From assembly GCA_040384665.1 (NCBI GenBank), contig JAZKIY010000015.1, forward strand, positions 13,246 to 77,245: a DNA stretch of 64,000 nt, written 5' to 3'. This document shows, in pieces, positions 40,351 through 49,335 of this stretch. The stretch's first letter is position 1; every line of letters starts with the position of its first letter. The notes beneath the pieces are model-generated. The model was not told the origin of the DNA. It saw only the letters and a list, made by a program, of their open reading frames with translations, and did not search any database. The DNA comes from PCRC01 sp040384665. Lineage in GTDB: Bacteria > Pseudomonadota > Gammaproteobacteria > Burkholderiales > Burkholderiaceae_C. The translations under genes and the position numbers were made by a program.

Positions 40351-41450
40351 GCGGCGGTCACCGGTGTGCGGGGGCGCAGCAGGCTGCGCAGCGTCCAGTT
40401 GTTGTGGCGTTTGGCCAACCACAGCAAGCCCAGCAACAGGCCGCCCCCGTGCAGGCCCAGCATGAAGCCGGCAAAGCTGGCGCGGCCGCCGGTGACCCAG
40501 CTCTGGCCGAGGTTGATCAGGTTGTAATAGACGATGAAGGTGAACAGCGCAAACACCATGCCCCCGGCGCGGCCAACGCGCGGGTTCACGCTGGAGAGTA
40601 CCAGCGCGATCACCACGCAGTTGAACGCCGCCAGCGCCAGCCCGAGGCGCCAGGCCAACTCGCCCAGGTGTGGCGCGGTGCGCTCCATCAGCAGGGTCTG
40701 GGTGCTGCGCGCCCGCACCGGCAACTCGCCGGGCAGGCTCAGGCGCGAGGTGCCGACGCGGGTGCTGTAGTCGGCGAATTCGCTGATCTGGATTTCACCG
40801 GTGGCCACCGTGGTTTCCAGCCGTTGGCCGCTGCTGAGGCGCAGCATCTGGTCGTTGCCGACGATCTCGATGCGGCCGCTTTGGGCCGAGGTGACGGTGT
40901 CTTTACCGTTCTCACTGGTGGAGATGAACACGTTCTTGCTGCCGCCGGTGCTCGCCACGTCTTTGTCAATGAAAAACACCCGGCTGCCGCTGGCCGAGGT
41001 CTGGAACTGCCCCGGCGCCACCCGGTCCAGGTCGCCCCGGCGTTCGTAGCGTTCGCGCAGTTCGGCCGTCTGCTGGTTGGCCCAGGGCCAGATCAGCAGC
41101 GCAAACGCGGCAATCACCGCCAGCACCGGCCAGGCAAAGTGCAGCAGCGGGGAAAGGAAGCTTGCCAGACCGCGGCCACTGGCGAACCAGATCACCATTT
41201 CGCTGTCCTTGTACATGCGGGACAGCGTGGAGACGATGGCAATGAACAGCGACAGCGTCAGGATGGTCGGCATGTAGCCGAGCACGGTGTAGCCCATCAC
41301 CAGCATCACCTCCTGCGGGTTGACAGAACCCTTGGTGGCCTGGCCGAGCGTGCGGATCAGGATCATCGACATGACGATGGTGACCAGCACCACCAGCGTG
41401 GCCCCGAAACTCCGGGCCAGCTCCTTGCGAAGGGAAGAATGGAATAACAT
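40347..41450 (-). CDS. lptF: LPS export ABC transporter permease LptF
   Basis: 367 residues. N-terminal MLFHSSLRKELARSFGATLV, membrane helices at both ends and a periplasmic beta domain in the middle (VFFIDKDV, SGQRLETTVATGEIQI). It is the partner of LptG in the inner-membrane LptB2FG complex. ATG at 41450 is preferred because the longer frame would run into pepA. The start is only 25 bases from the divergent pepA start, so promoters for each gene probably lie in the coding sequence of the other. Confidence 0.94.
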   Translation of the reverse strand: MLFHSSLRKELARSFGATLVVLVTIVMSMILIRTLGQATKGSVNPQEVMLVMGYTVLGYMPTILTLSLFIAIVSTLSRMYKDSEMVIWFASGRGLASFLSPLLHFAWPVLAVIAAFALLIWPWANQQTAELRERYERRGDLDRVAPGQFQTSASGSRVFFIDKDVASTGGSKNVFISTSENGKDTVTSAQSGRIEIVGNDQMLRLSSGQRLETTVATGEIQISEFADYSTRVGTSRLSLPGELPVRARSTQTLLMERTAPHLGELAWRLGLALAAFNCVVIALVLSSVNPRVGRAGGMVFALFTFIVYYNLINLGQSWVTGGRASFAGFMLGLHGGGLLLGLLWLAKRHNNWTLRSLLRPRTPVTAA

Positions 41451-41475
41451 CAGTTTGCAGACAAGACCCTGAATT

Positions 41476-43017
41476 ATGAACTTTGAACTCAAAACCCTCG
41501 ACCTGGCGCAACTGGCGCGTGAAAAATGCGACGCCTTGCTGGTGCTGGTCGATGACCATTTCAAGCCTGGCAGCGGTGTGCTGTCCGAACTGATCGGCCA
41601 GACGCTGAAGTCGGGCGATTTCGCCGCCAAGACCGGCCGGTTGCTGCAGACTTACCGCCATCCCGGCCTGGCCGCCACTCGGTTGGTGCTGGTGGGGGCT
41701 GGCGACGGCAGCGTCAAGCAGGTGCGCAGTGCCGCTGCGGCAGCGGTGAACGCCATCAAGGCCAGCCGCTGCAAGCAGGTCGTGCTGCACCTCGGTGCGT
41801 TGGGCAACTGCAGCGACAGCGTGGTGTCTGGCGCCATGCTGGCCGTGGCCGACGCGACCTACGTCTACACCGCCACCAAACCCAAGGCCGAGGCGCGCAG
41901 CCTGCTGGCCGTGACCCTGGGCGTGGCCGATGCGGCGGCCAACCAGGCCGGTCACCGCAATGGCAGCGGCATCCTGGCGGGCATCGAATTGGCCAAGGAG
42001 TGGGCCAACCGCCCGGCCAACCACGCCACGCCAACGCACCTGGCCACGGTGGCGCAGGCGCTGGGAAAACCAGCCAAGTTCAAAACCGAGGTGCTGGGCC
42101 CGAAAGAGGTCACCCGGCTCGGCATGGGCTCGTTTCTGGCGGTGGCCAAGGGCTCGGAAGAGCCGCCGCGTTTCATCGTGATGCGCTACGACGGTGCGGC
42201 CAAGACCGAGGCGCCGGTGGTGCTGGTAGGCAAGGGCATCACCTTTGACACCGGCGGCATTTCCATCAAGCCTGCGGGCGAGATGGACGAGATGAAGTTC
42301 GACATGTGCGGCGCCGCCAGCGTGCTGGGCGTGTTCAAGGCATTGGCCGAACTGCGTCCGGCGCTGAACGTGGTGGGCCTGATCCCTGCCTGCGAAAACA
42401 TGCCCGATGGCCGCGCCATCAAGCCTGGCGACGTGGTCACCAGCATGAGCGGCCAGACCATCGAGATTTTGAACACCGACGCCGAAGGCCGCCTCGTGTT
42501 GTGCGACGCGCTGACCTATGCCGAACGCTTCAAGCCACGCGCGGTGATCGACATCGCCACGCTCACGGGCGCCTGTGTGGTGGCGCTGGGCGGTGTGCGC
42601 AGCGGTTTGTTCTCGGCCAACGACGCGCTGGCCGGCGCGCTGCAGGCCGCTGGCGACGCGGCGCTGGACCCGTGCTGGCGCCTGCCGCTGGACGACGAGT
42701 ACGCGGAAGGCCTGAAAACCAATTTCGCCGACGTGGCCAACATTGCCGGCCGCATGGCGGGCGCGGTCACTGCCGCCAAGTTCCTGCAGCGCTTCACCGC
42801 CAAGTTCGACTGGGCGCACCTGGACATTGCCGGCACCGCCTGGAAAAGTGGCGCCGCCAAGGGCGCCACTGGCCGGCCAGTGGCCTTGCTGGTGCACTAC
42901 CTGCTGGGCCAGGCGGCTGCCACCCCGGCCCGTGCGCCCGCAACCCGCACGCCGCGCGCCAAAACGGCGGCACCGGCCAAAAGCGCCAAGCCCGTGGCCC
43001 GTGCCCGCCGCGCCTGA
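41476..43017 (+). CDS. pepA: Leucyl aminopeptidase (M17)
   Basis: 513 residues. N-terminal macro-like domain, then the dizinc catalytic domain with VGKGITFDTGGISIKP, the signature NTDAEGRLVLCDAL and ATLTGACVVALG. It removes N-terminal residues from peptides; PepA also binds DNA in E. coli (Xer recombination). The last 40 residues are an unusual Ala/Pro/Lys/Arg-rich tail (TPRAKTAAPAKSAKPVARAR) that the enzyme family lacks. This basic tail could bind nucleic acid, but this is inferred. Divergent from lptF; holC follows after 24 bases. Confidence 0.94.
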   Translation: MNFELKTLDLAQLAREKCDALLVLVDDHFKPGSGVLSELIGQTLKSGDFAAKTGRLLQTYRHPGLAATRLVLVGAGDGSVKQVRSAAAAAVNAIKASRCKQVVLHLGALGNCSDSVVSGAMLAVADATYVYTATKPKAEARSLLAVTLGVADAAANQAGHRNGSGILAGIELAKEWANRPANHATPTHLATVAQALGKPAKFKTEVLGPKEVTRLGMGSFLAVAKGSEEPPRFIVMRYDGAAKTEAPVVLVGKGITFDTGGISIKPAGEMDEMKFDMCGAASVLGVFKALAELRPALNVVGLIPACENMPDGRAIKPGDVVTSMSGQTIEILNTDAEGRLVLCDALTYAERFKPRAVIDIATLTGACVVALGGVRSGLFSANDALAGALQAAGDAALDPCWRLPLDDEYAEGLKTNFADVANIAGRMAGAVTAAKFLQRFTAKFDWAHLDIAGTAWKSGAAKGATGRPVALLVHYLLGQAAATPARAPATRTPRAKTAAPAKSAKPVARARRA

Positions 43018-43041
43018 GGCATACCCAGCAAGGCCTGGCCG

Positions 43042-43485
43042 ATGACCGAAGTCGCCTTCCATTTCAATGCGCCAGACAAGCTGCCTTACGCCTGCCGGTT
43101 GCTGCGCAAAGTCTGGGCCTCGGGCGCGCGCTCGGTGGTGACCGGCGAGCCGGCGCAGCTGGACGCGCTGGACCAGGCGCTGTGGACGTTCTCGGCGCTC
43201 GATTTCCTGCCGCACTGCCGCGCCGACGCGCCCGCGCACGTGCTGGCCGCCTCGCCCATCGTGCTGGCAACGGTGCCCACCGCCTTGGCGGGGCACGGTG
43301 TGCTGGTGAACCTGGGCAGCGGCGTGCCGGCCGGCTTTGAGCAGTTTGGTCGCCTGGTCGAGGTGGTGGACACCAGCGACGATGACCGGGCGCCGGCCCG
43401 CGCCCGCTGGAAGCACTACGCCGACCGTGGCTACCCCATCGTCCGCCACGATCTGGCGGCGCGCAACACGGCAGGTTCCGAATGA
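43042..43485 (+). CDS. holC: DNA polymerase III chi subunit HolC
   Basis: 147 residues. N-terminal TEVAFHFNAPDKLPYACRLLRK, GEPAQLDALDQALWTFS and the C-terminal WKHYADRGYPIVRHD are typical of chi. It links the clamp loader to SSB at the replication fork. pepA-holC is a common proteobacterial order. The stop overlaps the next gene by four bases. Confidence 0.9.
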   Translation: MTEVAFHFNAPDKLPYACRLLRKVWASGARSVVTGEPAQLDALDQALWTFSALDFLPHCRADAPAHVLAASPIVLATVPTALAGHGVLVNLGSGVPAGFEQFGRLVEVVDTSDDDRAPARARWKHYADRGYPIVRHDLAARNTAGSE

Positions 43486-43817
43486 GCAGCCGTTTGCCAC
43501 CCAGTTTTGTGCCCACGCTGACCGAGGTGCTGCGCGAGGGCGGCACGGTGGACACCGATGCACCGGCCTACCCGCCACCCTCCACACCGGCCCAGCCTGT
43601 GGTGACCGACGCGCGCTGGCTGGCGTTTGAAGACCAGGTGGTGCAGCGCGTGCTGCAACGGGTGGACCTGACGCTGGAGCACCGCCTGCACGAGGCCCTG
43701 GCGGCGTTGCTGGCGTCGCAAACCCGCAGCCTGATGCCACGCCTGCGCGACGAGATCGAGGCGGTGGTGCGCCGCGCCATCAACGACGCGGTGGCGCAGG
43801 AGATGGACGCCCCATGA
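43482..43817 (+). CDS. Conserved hypothetical protein downstream of holC
   Basis: 111 residues, no signal peptide or membrane span. Pro-rich N-terminal third, then a helical C-terminal two-thirds: DQVVQRVLQRVDLTLEHRLHEALAALL and LRDEIEAVVRRAINDAVAQE, suggesting a coiled-coil or helical bundle. It is coupled to holC by a four-base overlap, so a part in replication or in the HolC complex is conceivable. I do not recognise the family. Confidence 0.7.
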   Translation: MSSRLPPSFVPTLTEVLREGGTVDTDAPAYPPPSTPAQPVVTDARWLAFEDQVVQRVLQRVDLTLEHRLHEALAALLASQTRSLMPRLRDEIEAVVRRAINDAVAQEMDAP

Positions 43818-43917
43818 GAACGCAGCCAGCGCTTTCAATACCAGCCGTTGCAGCCCCATAATGCACACGTGCCGGCTACCGGCCACGCATTCTCATAACT
43901 TTGACTGGAGGACTCCC

Positions 43918-45045
43918 ATGCAAGTGAAAGTGACTTTGATGGCCGCTGCGGTGTTGGCTGTGGCCAGCGCGGGCGCGCAAGAAGTGCAGGTCGTCAAGAT
44001 CGGCCACGTCGCGCCGCTGTCGGGTGCGCAGGCGCACTACGGCAAAGACAACGAAAACGGCTCGCGCATGGCGATCGAGGACATCAACGCCACCAACCCG
44101 GTCATCGGCGGCAAGAAGATCAAGTTCGAGCTGCTGGCCGAAGACGACGCCGCCGACCCGAAGCAGGGCCAGGCCGTGGCGCAGAAGCTGTGCGACGCGA
44201 AAGTCGCCGGCGTGGTCGGCCACCTCAACTCCGGCACCACCATTCCCGCCGCCAAGGTCTACAACGACTGCGGCATCCCGCACGTGACCGGCGCCGCCAC
44301 CAACCCCGACCTGACCAAGCCCGGTTACAAGACCACCTGGCGCATCATTGCCAACGACAACGCCCTCGGCGCTGGCCTGGCGTTTTATGCCGCCGACGCG
44401 CTCAAGGTGAAGAAAGTCGCCATCATCGACGACCGCACCGCCTACGGCCAGGGTGTGGCCGGTGTCTTCAAGAAAACCGCGCAGCAAAAGGGCATCACCG
44501 TGGTGGACGAGCAGTTCACCAACGACAAGGCCACCGACTTCATGGCCATCCTGACCGCCATCAAGGCCAAGAAACCCGACGCCATCTTCTACGGCGGCAT
44601 GGACGCGCAGGCCGGCGTGATGCTGCGCCAGCTGCAGCAGTTGGGCATGTCCAAGGTGCGTTACTTCGGTGGCGACGGCATCTGCACCACCGAGATCGCC
44701 AAGCTCTCCGGCGGCTCCAAAGTGTTGAACAACGTGGTCTGTGCCGAAGGCAGCGCTTCGCTGCAGAAAATGCTCGGCGGCGAAGCCTGGAAGAAGCGCT
44801 ACGACGCCAAGTACCCGAACCAGTACCAGATCTACAGCCCCTACACCTACGACGCCACCTTCGTGCTGGTGGACGCCATGAAGCGCGCCAACTCGGTGGA
44901 CCCGAAGGTCTACACCGCCAAACTGGCCGACACCAACTTCAAGGGCATCACCACCGCCATTGCGTTTGAGCCCAACGGCGAGTTGAAGAACCCGACCATC
45001 ACGCTCTACACCTACAAAGACGGCAAGAAAACCGCGCTGAACTGA
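43918..45045 (+). CDS. livK: Branched-chain amino acid ABC transporter substrate-binding protein (LivK/LivJ-like)
   Basis: 375 residues. Signal peptide (LMAAAVLAVASAGA), then the LIVBP fold: VVKIGHVAPLSGAQAHYGKDNENG, VVGHLNSGTTIPAAKVY, TNDKATDFMAIL, YSPYTYDATFVLVDAM. A GGAGGACT ribosome site precedes ATG 43918. No permease is adjacent; the Liv cluster starts 2.5 kb downstream with its own binding protein. This protein probably shares a Liv membrane complex or serves another. It ends in a strong terminator. Confidence 0.9.
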   Translation: MQVKVTLMAAAVLAVASAGAQEVQVVKIGHVAPLSGAQAHYGKDNENGSRMAIEDINATNPVIGGKKIKFELLAEDDAADPKQGQAVAQKLCDAKVAGVVGHLNSGTTIPAAKVYNDCGIPHVTGAATNPDLTKPGYKTTWRIIANDNALGAGLAFYAADALKVKKVAIIDDRTAYGQGVAGVFKKTAQQKGITVVDEQFTNDKATDFMAILTAIKAKKPDAIFYGGMDAQAGVMLRQLQQLGMSKVRYFGGDGICTTEIAKLSGGSKVLNNVVCAEGSASLQKMLGGEAWKKRYDAKYPNQYQIYSPYTYDATFVLVDAMKRANSVDPKVYTAKLADTNFKGITTAIAFEPNGELKNPTITLYTYKDGKKTALN

Positions 45046-45063
45046 GCGTTTTTAGCCTCTCAA

Positions 45064-45095
45064 AAGCCGCCCCGGCCTGCCTGGGCGGCTTTTTC
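45064..45095 (+). terminator. Rho-independent terminator after livK
   Basis: AAGCCGCCC and GGGCGGCTT pair around a ten-base loop and are followed by a T-run. It lies 18 bases after the stop codon. Confidence 0.92.
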
Positions 45096-45100
45096 ATGCC

Positions 45101-45155
45101 AAATCGGCCTCAAGCCCTAGTGGAATCTGGCGATTCAGCTATTGATTCAATAGCA
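45101..45155 (+). repeat. R1 dispersed repeat, copy C (intergenic, complete)
   Basis: AAATCGGCCTCAAGCCCTAG opens the copy, followed by TGGAATCTGGCGATTC. It ends with the clearest example of the 3' hairpin: GCTATTGA-T-TCAATAGC, a perfect 8-1-8 stem. It lies directly after the livK terminator and ahead of the convergent hslR stop. Confidence 0.82.
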
Positions 45156-45165
45156 AAAGCAGGCG

Positions 45166-45603
45166 TTAGCGGTCGCCGCTGTCGTCCACCGATGCGCTCC
45201 AGCGGTCGCCCCAGGCGCCGGTGTTGTCTGCCGCGTCGTTCAGCGCGCGGCGGTCGCGTTTGGTGGGGCGGCCCTGGGTGATGGTGTGGGCCGGTTCGCT
45301 GGCGTAGCGCCGCTGTTCGGCGGCCACCACGTTGGCCTGGATGCTCTCCGGTGTTTCTTCGTACAGCAGCCGCGCCACCGGCGCCGGGCCGCGCGCGGCG
45401 CTGATGCCCAGCACCTGCACCGTGCGCTGTTGGCCACCCGGGTGGCGCATGGCCACCGTGTCGCCGGTTTTCACCTCGCGCGCCGGCTTCACGGCCTGGC
45501 CGTTGACCTGCACCCGGCCCTTGTCAATCTCTTCGCTGGCGAGCGAGCGGGTCTTGTAGAACCGCGCCGCCCACAGCCACTTGTCGATCCGCAAACGCTC
45601 CAT
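45166..45603 (-). CDS. hslR: Hsp15-like S4-domain ribosome-associated protein
   Basis: 145 residues. N-terminal S4 RNA-binding domain: MERLRIDKWLWAARFYKTRS, GRVQVNGQAVKPAREVKTGD. The C-terminal part is basic (TQGRPTKRDRRALND). Hsp15 binds free 50S subunits carrying a stalled nascent chain and recycles them. Its ATG at 45603 lies two bases after the hemH stop on the same strand, so the two are probably co-transcribed. Longer frames inside hemH were rejected. Confidence 0.9.
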   Translation of the reverse strand: MERLRIDKWLWAARFYKTRSLASEEIDKGRVQVNGQAVKPAREVKTGDTVAMRHPGGQQRTVQVLGISAARGPAPVARLLYEETPESIQANVVAAEQRRYASEPAHTITQGRPTKRDRRALNDAADNTGAWGDRWSASVDDSGDR

Positions 45604-45605
45604 GC

Positions 45606-46706
45606 CTAGTTCGCAGCGCCCAACGCCTTGGCCTGTTCGTGCGACACCTTCAGCGCCGCCGCATCGGGCGCGCCGGTGGGCCAGCCGGCCAGGTGCTGCT
45701 CGGCAATGCCGGTCAGGGCCGAGAGCCAGGCCGGGCTGTCGTTCAGGCAGGGGATGTAATGGAACTCCTGGCCACCGGCGGCCATGAAGGCGTCGCGCCC
45801 CTCCATCGCAATTTCTTCCAGTGTCTCCAGGCAGTCGGCCACAAAGCCGGGGCAGAACACGTCCACCCGTTTCACACCCGCCTGGGCGAGTGCCTGCAGT
45901 GTTGGCTCGGTGTAGGGCTCCAGCCATTTGGCCTTGCCAAAACGCGACTGGAAGGTGGTCTGCACCTGCGCCGGGTTCAGGCCCAGCCGCTCGGCCAGCA
46001 GACGGGCGGTTTTGTGGCATTCGCAGTGGTAGGGGTCACCCAGGTGCAGGCTGCGCAATGGCACGCCATGGAAGCTCAGCACCAGCTTGTCGGGCCGGCC
46101 ATGGGTTTGCCAATAGCCGGTGATGCGCTGGGCCAGCGCGTCGATGTAGCGGGCGTCGTCGTGGTAGTGGTTCACAAAGCGCAGCTCCGGCACGTTGCGC
46201 ACCGTGCGGCCCCAGTCAAACACCGCGTCCAGCACACTGGCGGTGGTGGCGGCCGAGTACTGCGGGTAGGCCGACAGCACCAGCACGCGGGTCACGCCCT
46301 CGGCCTTGAAAGCGTCCAGCGCGCTGGCGATGGACGGCGTGCCGTAGCGCATCGCGTGGCTCACCGCCACGGTGTGGCCGCGTTCGCCCAGGTAGCCGCG
46401 CAGCAGCGTGGTCTGCTTTTGCGTCCAGACCCGCAGCGGCGAGCCCTCGGGTGTCCAGACGCTGGCGTACTTGAGCGCCGACTTGGCCGGCCGCACCCGC
46501 AAAATGATGCCGTGCAGGATCAGCCACCACAGCAGGCGGGGGATCTCCACCACCCGTGGGTCGCTCAAGAACTCGGCCAAGTAGCGGCGCAGGGCCGGGG
46601 CCGTGGGCGCGTCGGGCGTGCCCAGGTTGCACAGCAGCACGCCGGTTTTGGCGGCCTGGCCATGGGCAAAAGGGGGTTCTTTGGCGAACGGGGATTTCAG
46701 CAGCAT
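45606..46706 (-). CDS. hemH: Ferrochelatase
   Basis: 366 residues. Motifs GVLLCNLGTPDAPTAPALRR near the N-terminus, YPQYSAATTASV, the catalytic histidine in LSFHGVPLRSL, and the C-terminal FCPGFVADCLETLEEI with the glutamate. It inserts ferrous iron into protoporphyrin IX, the last step of heme synthesis. ATG at 46706 was chosen by the MLLKSPFAKEPPFAHG opening; the open frame runs on upstream across the divergent HAD gene but has no family similarity. The HAD start lies 18 bases away, divergent. Confidence 0.93.
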   Translation of the reverse strand: MLLKSPFAKEPPFAHGQAAKTGVLLCNLGTPDAPTAPALRRYLAEFLSDPRVVEIPRLLWWLILHGIILRVRPAKSALKYASVWTPEGSPLRVWTQKQTTLLRGYLGERGHTVAVSHAMRYGTPSIASALDAFKAEGVTRVLVLSAYPQYSAATTASVLDAVFDWGRTVRNVPELRFVNHYHDDARYIDALAQRITGYWQTHGRPDKLVLSFHGVPLRSLHLGDPYHCECHKTARLLAERLGLNPAQVQTTFQSRFGKAKWLEPYTEPTLQALAQAGVKRVDVFCPGFVADCLETLEEIAMEGRDAFMAAGGQEFHYIPCLNDSPAWLSALTGIAEQHLAGWPTGAPDAAALKVSHEQAKALGAAN

Positions 46707-46724
46707 GCGGTATTCTCCCGCACC

Positions 46725-47423
46725 ATGCTCGACATCCCGAAAATCAGGGCGATCAGCATCGACCTCGACGACACGCTGTGGCCGATCTGGCCCACCATCC
46801 GCCGCGCCGAAGCGCTGCTGCTGGCCTGGTTGCAACACCATGCGCCAGCCAGTGCCGCTCTCTACGCCAGTGTGGACTACCGGATGCAACTGCGCGAATC
46901 GCTGGTCGCTGCCCAGCCGCAGTTTGGGGTGGACCTGAGCGGACTGCGCCACGCCACGTTGCACCACACGCTGCAGCGTGCGGGCGAAGACACGGCGCTG
47001 GCCGACCCTGCATTTGAGGTGTTTTTCAACGCCCGCCAGCAGGTGGAGCTGTATGCCGATGCGTTGCCCGCACTGGCCCGCCTGGCCCAACGCTACCCGG
47101 TGGTGGCCTTGTCCAACGGCAACGCCGACCTGGCCCGCATGGGCCTGGGGGCGTACTTCCACGCGGCGCTCAGCGCGCAGACGTTTGGCGTCGGCAAGCC
47201 CGATGTGCGCTTCTTCGCTGCGGCTGCCGAAGTCGCCAACACGCCGCTGGACACGGTGCTGCACATTGGCGACGACGCCGCGCTGGACGTGGCCGGCGCC
47301 CACGCCGCCGGCATGCAGGCGGCGTGGGTCAACCGCACGCCCGACGCCTGGTCCCACCCGGGGCCGCCGCCACACGCCAACACGCCAGACCTGCTGGCGC
47401 TGTGCGACCTGCTCGGCGTTTGA
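46725..47423 (+). CDS. HAD-superfamily hydrolase
   Basis: 232 residues. Motif I SIDLDDTLW (nucleophile D13 of DLDD), motif II VVALSNGNA, motif III GVGKPDVRFF and motif IV HIGDDAALDVAGA. The alpha-helical cap between motifs I and II marks a subfamily I phosphatase of the haloacid dehalogenase/phosphoglycolate type. The substrate is unknown. Divergent from hemH with overlapping promoter space. Confidence 0.88.
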   Translation: MLDIPKIRAISIDLDDTLWPIWPTIRRAEALLLAWLQHHAPASAALYASVDYRMQLRESLVAAQPQFGVDLSGLRHATLHHTLQRAGEDTALADPAFEVFFNARQQVELYADALPALARLAQRYPVVALSNGNADLARMGLGAYFHAALSAQTFGVGKPDVRFFAAAAEVANTPLDTVLHIGDDAALDVAGAHAAGMQAAWVNRTPDAWSHPGPPPHANTPDLLALCDLLGV

Positions 47424-47507
47424 GGCCACCCGCAACACGGGAAATCCCTAGCGGACAAAACCGCGTGCATGGCTAGAGTACGCAGGTTACTCAAAAGTAG
47501 AAATCAG

Positions 47508-47521
47508 GCGGTTTCAACCGC
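47508..47521. promoter_or_regulatory. Perfect inverted repeat upstream of livG
   Basis: GCGGTT-TC-AACCGC is a perfect 6-2-6 palindrome, 26 bases before the livG start. It may be an operator for the TetR protein encoded within the liv-fadD cluster; this is conjecture from position. Confidence 0.4.
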
Positions 47522-47547
47522 TGCCTGCCCCCAGAGACATTCCACAC

Positions 47548-48408
47548 ATGACGCCCGACGACGCCACGCCTCCGATGCTGCAGGTCCAGGACCTGACGTT
47601 GGCCTTTGGTGGTGTCAAAGCCCTCAATGGGGTGAGTTTTTCGGTCAAGCCCGGCTCCATCACCTCGGTGATTGGCCCCAACGGCGCAGGCAAGACCTCG
47701 GTCTTCAACACCATCTCGGGCTTCTACACGCCGGCTTCAGGCCGCATGGTGTTTGAAGGGCAAGACCTTGCGGCCCTGTCGCCGCCCAAGCGTGCGGCGC
47801 TGGGCCTGGCCCGCAGCTTCCAGAACATCGCGCTGTTCCGCGGCATGACGGTGCTGGACAACATCAAACTCGGCCGCCATTGCCACCTGAAAACCGGTGC
47901 CCTGGGTGCGCTGTTTTACAGCCCTGCCGCACGGCGCGAGGAAGAAGCGCTGCGGCAGGAGATTGAAGAACGCATCATCGACTTCCTGGAGATCGACCAC
48001 ATCCGCAAGGCGCCGGTGTCGGCACTGTCGTACGGCCTGCAAAAGCGGGTGGAACTGGCGCGTGCGCTGGCCATGAAGCCCAAACTGCTGCTGCTCGACG
48101 AGCCGGTGGCCGGCATGAACCGCGAAGAAACCGAAGACATGGCGCGCTTCATTCTGGAAGTGCGCCGCGAGTGGGGCGTGACCGTGCTGATGGTGGAGCA
48201 CGACATGGGCATGGTGATGGACTTGTCGGACCACGTGGTGGTGCTGAACTTTGGCCAGGTGATTGCCAGCGGCTTGCCGGCCGAGGTGCAGGCCAACCCG
48301 GAAGTCATCAAGGCCTACCTGGGTGCGGGTGATGTGGCGGTGCTGCGCGAGCGGTTCCAGGCGGTGGCGCAGGCTGGCAAGGCGCGGGCAGCGCAAAAGG
48401 TGGCTTGA
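47548..48408 (+). CDS. livG: Liv-type ABC transporter ATP-binding protein LivG
   Basis: 286 residues. Walker A GPNGAGKTS at 43-51, the weak LivG signature LSYGLQKRVELARA, Walker B LLLLDEPVAGMN and the switch histidine in VEHDMG. With LivF it powers LivH/LivM. It begins the cluster livG-H-M-K-F-fadD-tetR-hydratase, all on the plus strand with little space between genes. The substrate may be an aromatic or carboxylic acid rather than an amino acid, given the ligase gene in the cluster. Confidence 0.93.
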   Translation: MTPDDATPPMLQVQDLTLAFGGVKALNGVSFSVKPGSITSVIGPNGAGKTSVFNTISGFYTPASGRMVFEGQDLAALSPPKRAALGLARSFQNIALFRGMTVLDNIKLGRHCHLKTGALGALFYSPAARREEEALRQEIEERIIDFLEIDHIRKAPVSALSYGLQKRVELARALAMKPKLLLLDEPVAGMNREETEDMARFILEVRREWGVTVLMVEHDMGMVMDLSDHVVVLNFGQVIASGLPAEVQANPEVIKAYLGAGDVAVLRERFQAVAQAGKARAAQKVA

Positions 48409-48409
48409 G

Positions 48410-49288
48410 ATGGATTGGTGGCTGCTGTTTGAAATCACGCTGGCCGGTCTTGGAACCGGTGGGTTGTATGCGCTGACCGGCCTGGCCTTTGTGATGATTT
48501 ACAAGGCCACACGGGTGGTCAACATCGCCATCGGCGACATGCTGATGATCGGTGCCTATGTGTTTTTTGCCTTTTCGGCGGGGCTGGGCCTGCCGATCTG
48601 GCTGGCCATTCCAGCCGCACTGCTGGTGTCGGGTGCGTTCGGCGCGGTGATCGAACGCACGATGATCCGACCGATGCTGGGGGAGTCGCCGATCTCGTCC
48701 TTCATGGTCACCGTGGGTTTGTCGTCGGTGCTCATCGGTCTGGTGGAACTGGTCTGGACGGCCGACCAGCAGCGCTTGCCCGAGTTCCTGCCCAACACCC
48801 CGATCACGGTGGGCGAGGCCTTCATTTCACCGAAGATCTTTTATGGCTTCTGGATTGCCGTGGCGCTGATTGCGGTGGTGCTGGTGCTGTTCCGTTTCTG
48901 GCGCGGCGGCGTGGCCCTGCGCGCCACCGCGTCCGACCAGGCGGCGGCCTATTCGATGGGCATCAACGTGCCGCGTGTGTTCTCGCTGTCGTGGGTGGCC
49001 GCCGCGATGATCGCCTGCGTGGCCGGCATTGTGGTGGGCTCCATCGGCGGGCTTTCTTCCGCCATGGGGGTGTTTGGCCTGTCGGTGCTGGTGGTGGTGA
49101 TTTTTGGCGGCCTGGACAGCGTGCTCGGCGCGCTGGTGGGCGGTTTGATCGTGGGTGTGATGGAGGCGTTGGCCGGCTTCTATCTGGGCGGTGAGTTCAA
49201 GATTCTCGCCACCTTCAGCCTCTTGGTGCTGATCCTGCTGGTTCGTCCCTACGGCCTCTTCGGCACGCATGAAATAGAACGGCTCTGA
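48410..49288 (+). CDS. livH: Liv-type ABC transporter permease LivH
   Basis: 292 residues, eight or so membrane helices. Typical strips: GLGTGGLYALTGLAFVMIYK near the N-terminus, TRVVNIAIGDMLMIGAY, and the EAA-like loop GGVALRATASDQAAAYSMGI. ATG at 48410 lies one base after the livG stop. Pairs with LivM downstream; a decayed copy of repeat R2 lies between them. Confidence 0.92.
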   Translation: MDWWLLFEITLAGLGTGGLYALTGLAFVMIYKATRVVNIAIGDMLMIGAYVFFAFSAGLGLPIWLAIPAALLVSGAFGAVIERTMIRPMLGESPISSFMVTVGLSSVLIGLVELVWTADQQRLPEFLPNTPITVGEAFISPKIFYGFWIAVALIAVVLVLFRFWRGGVALRATASDQAAAYSMGINVPRVFSLSWVAAAMIACVAGIVVGSIGGLSSAMGVFGLSVLVVVIFGGLDSVLGALVGGLIVGVMEALAGFYLGGEFKILATFSLLVLILLVRPYGLFGTHEIERL

Positions 49289-49290
49289 GT

Positions 49291-49335
49291 TATGACCCCC
49301 ACGCTTGTCACTTCGTGTACTGCGCTGTCTGGAGA
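49291..49335 (+). repeat. R2 repeat, decayed partial copy (between livH and livM)
   Basis: TATGACCCCCACGCT is identical to the first bases of R2 copy 1 at 13033, and the following CTTCGTG..CTGCGCTG is a diverged version of its next part. The 50-base core is lost. It includes a 16-codon reading frame (MTPTLVTSCTALSGER) that ends two bases before the livM start. Confidence 0.55.

Noticed and set aside
38887..40527. A 546-codon plus-strand frame antisense to cbiX and lptG
   Set aside because: No recognisable domain, and the LptG and CbiX readings on the other strand are unambiguous.
40966..43740. A 924-codon open frame antisense to pepA and holC
   Set aside because: Low-complexity Arg/Gly/His/Gln composition and complete overlap with confident genes; a GC-driven shadow frame.
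45639..46724. Upstream extension of the HAD gene through hemH
   Set aside because: The HAD domain begins at 46725 with motif I close behind; the extension is antisense to ferrochelatase.
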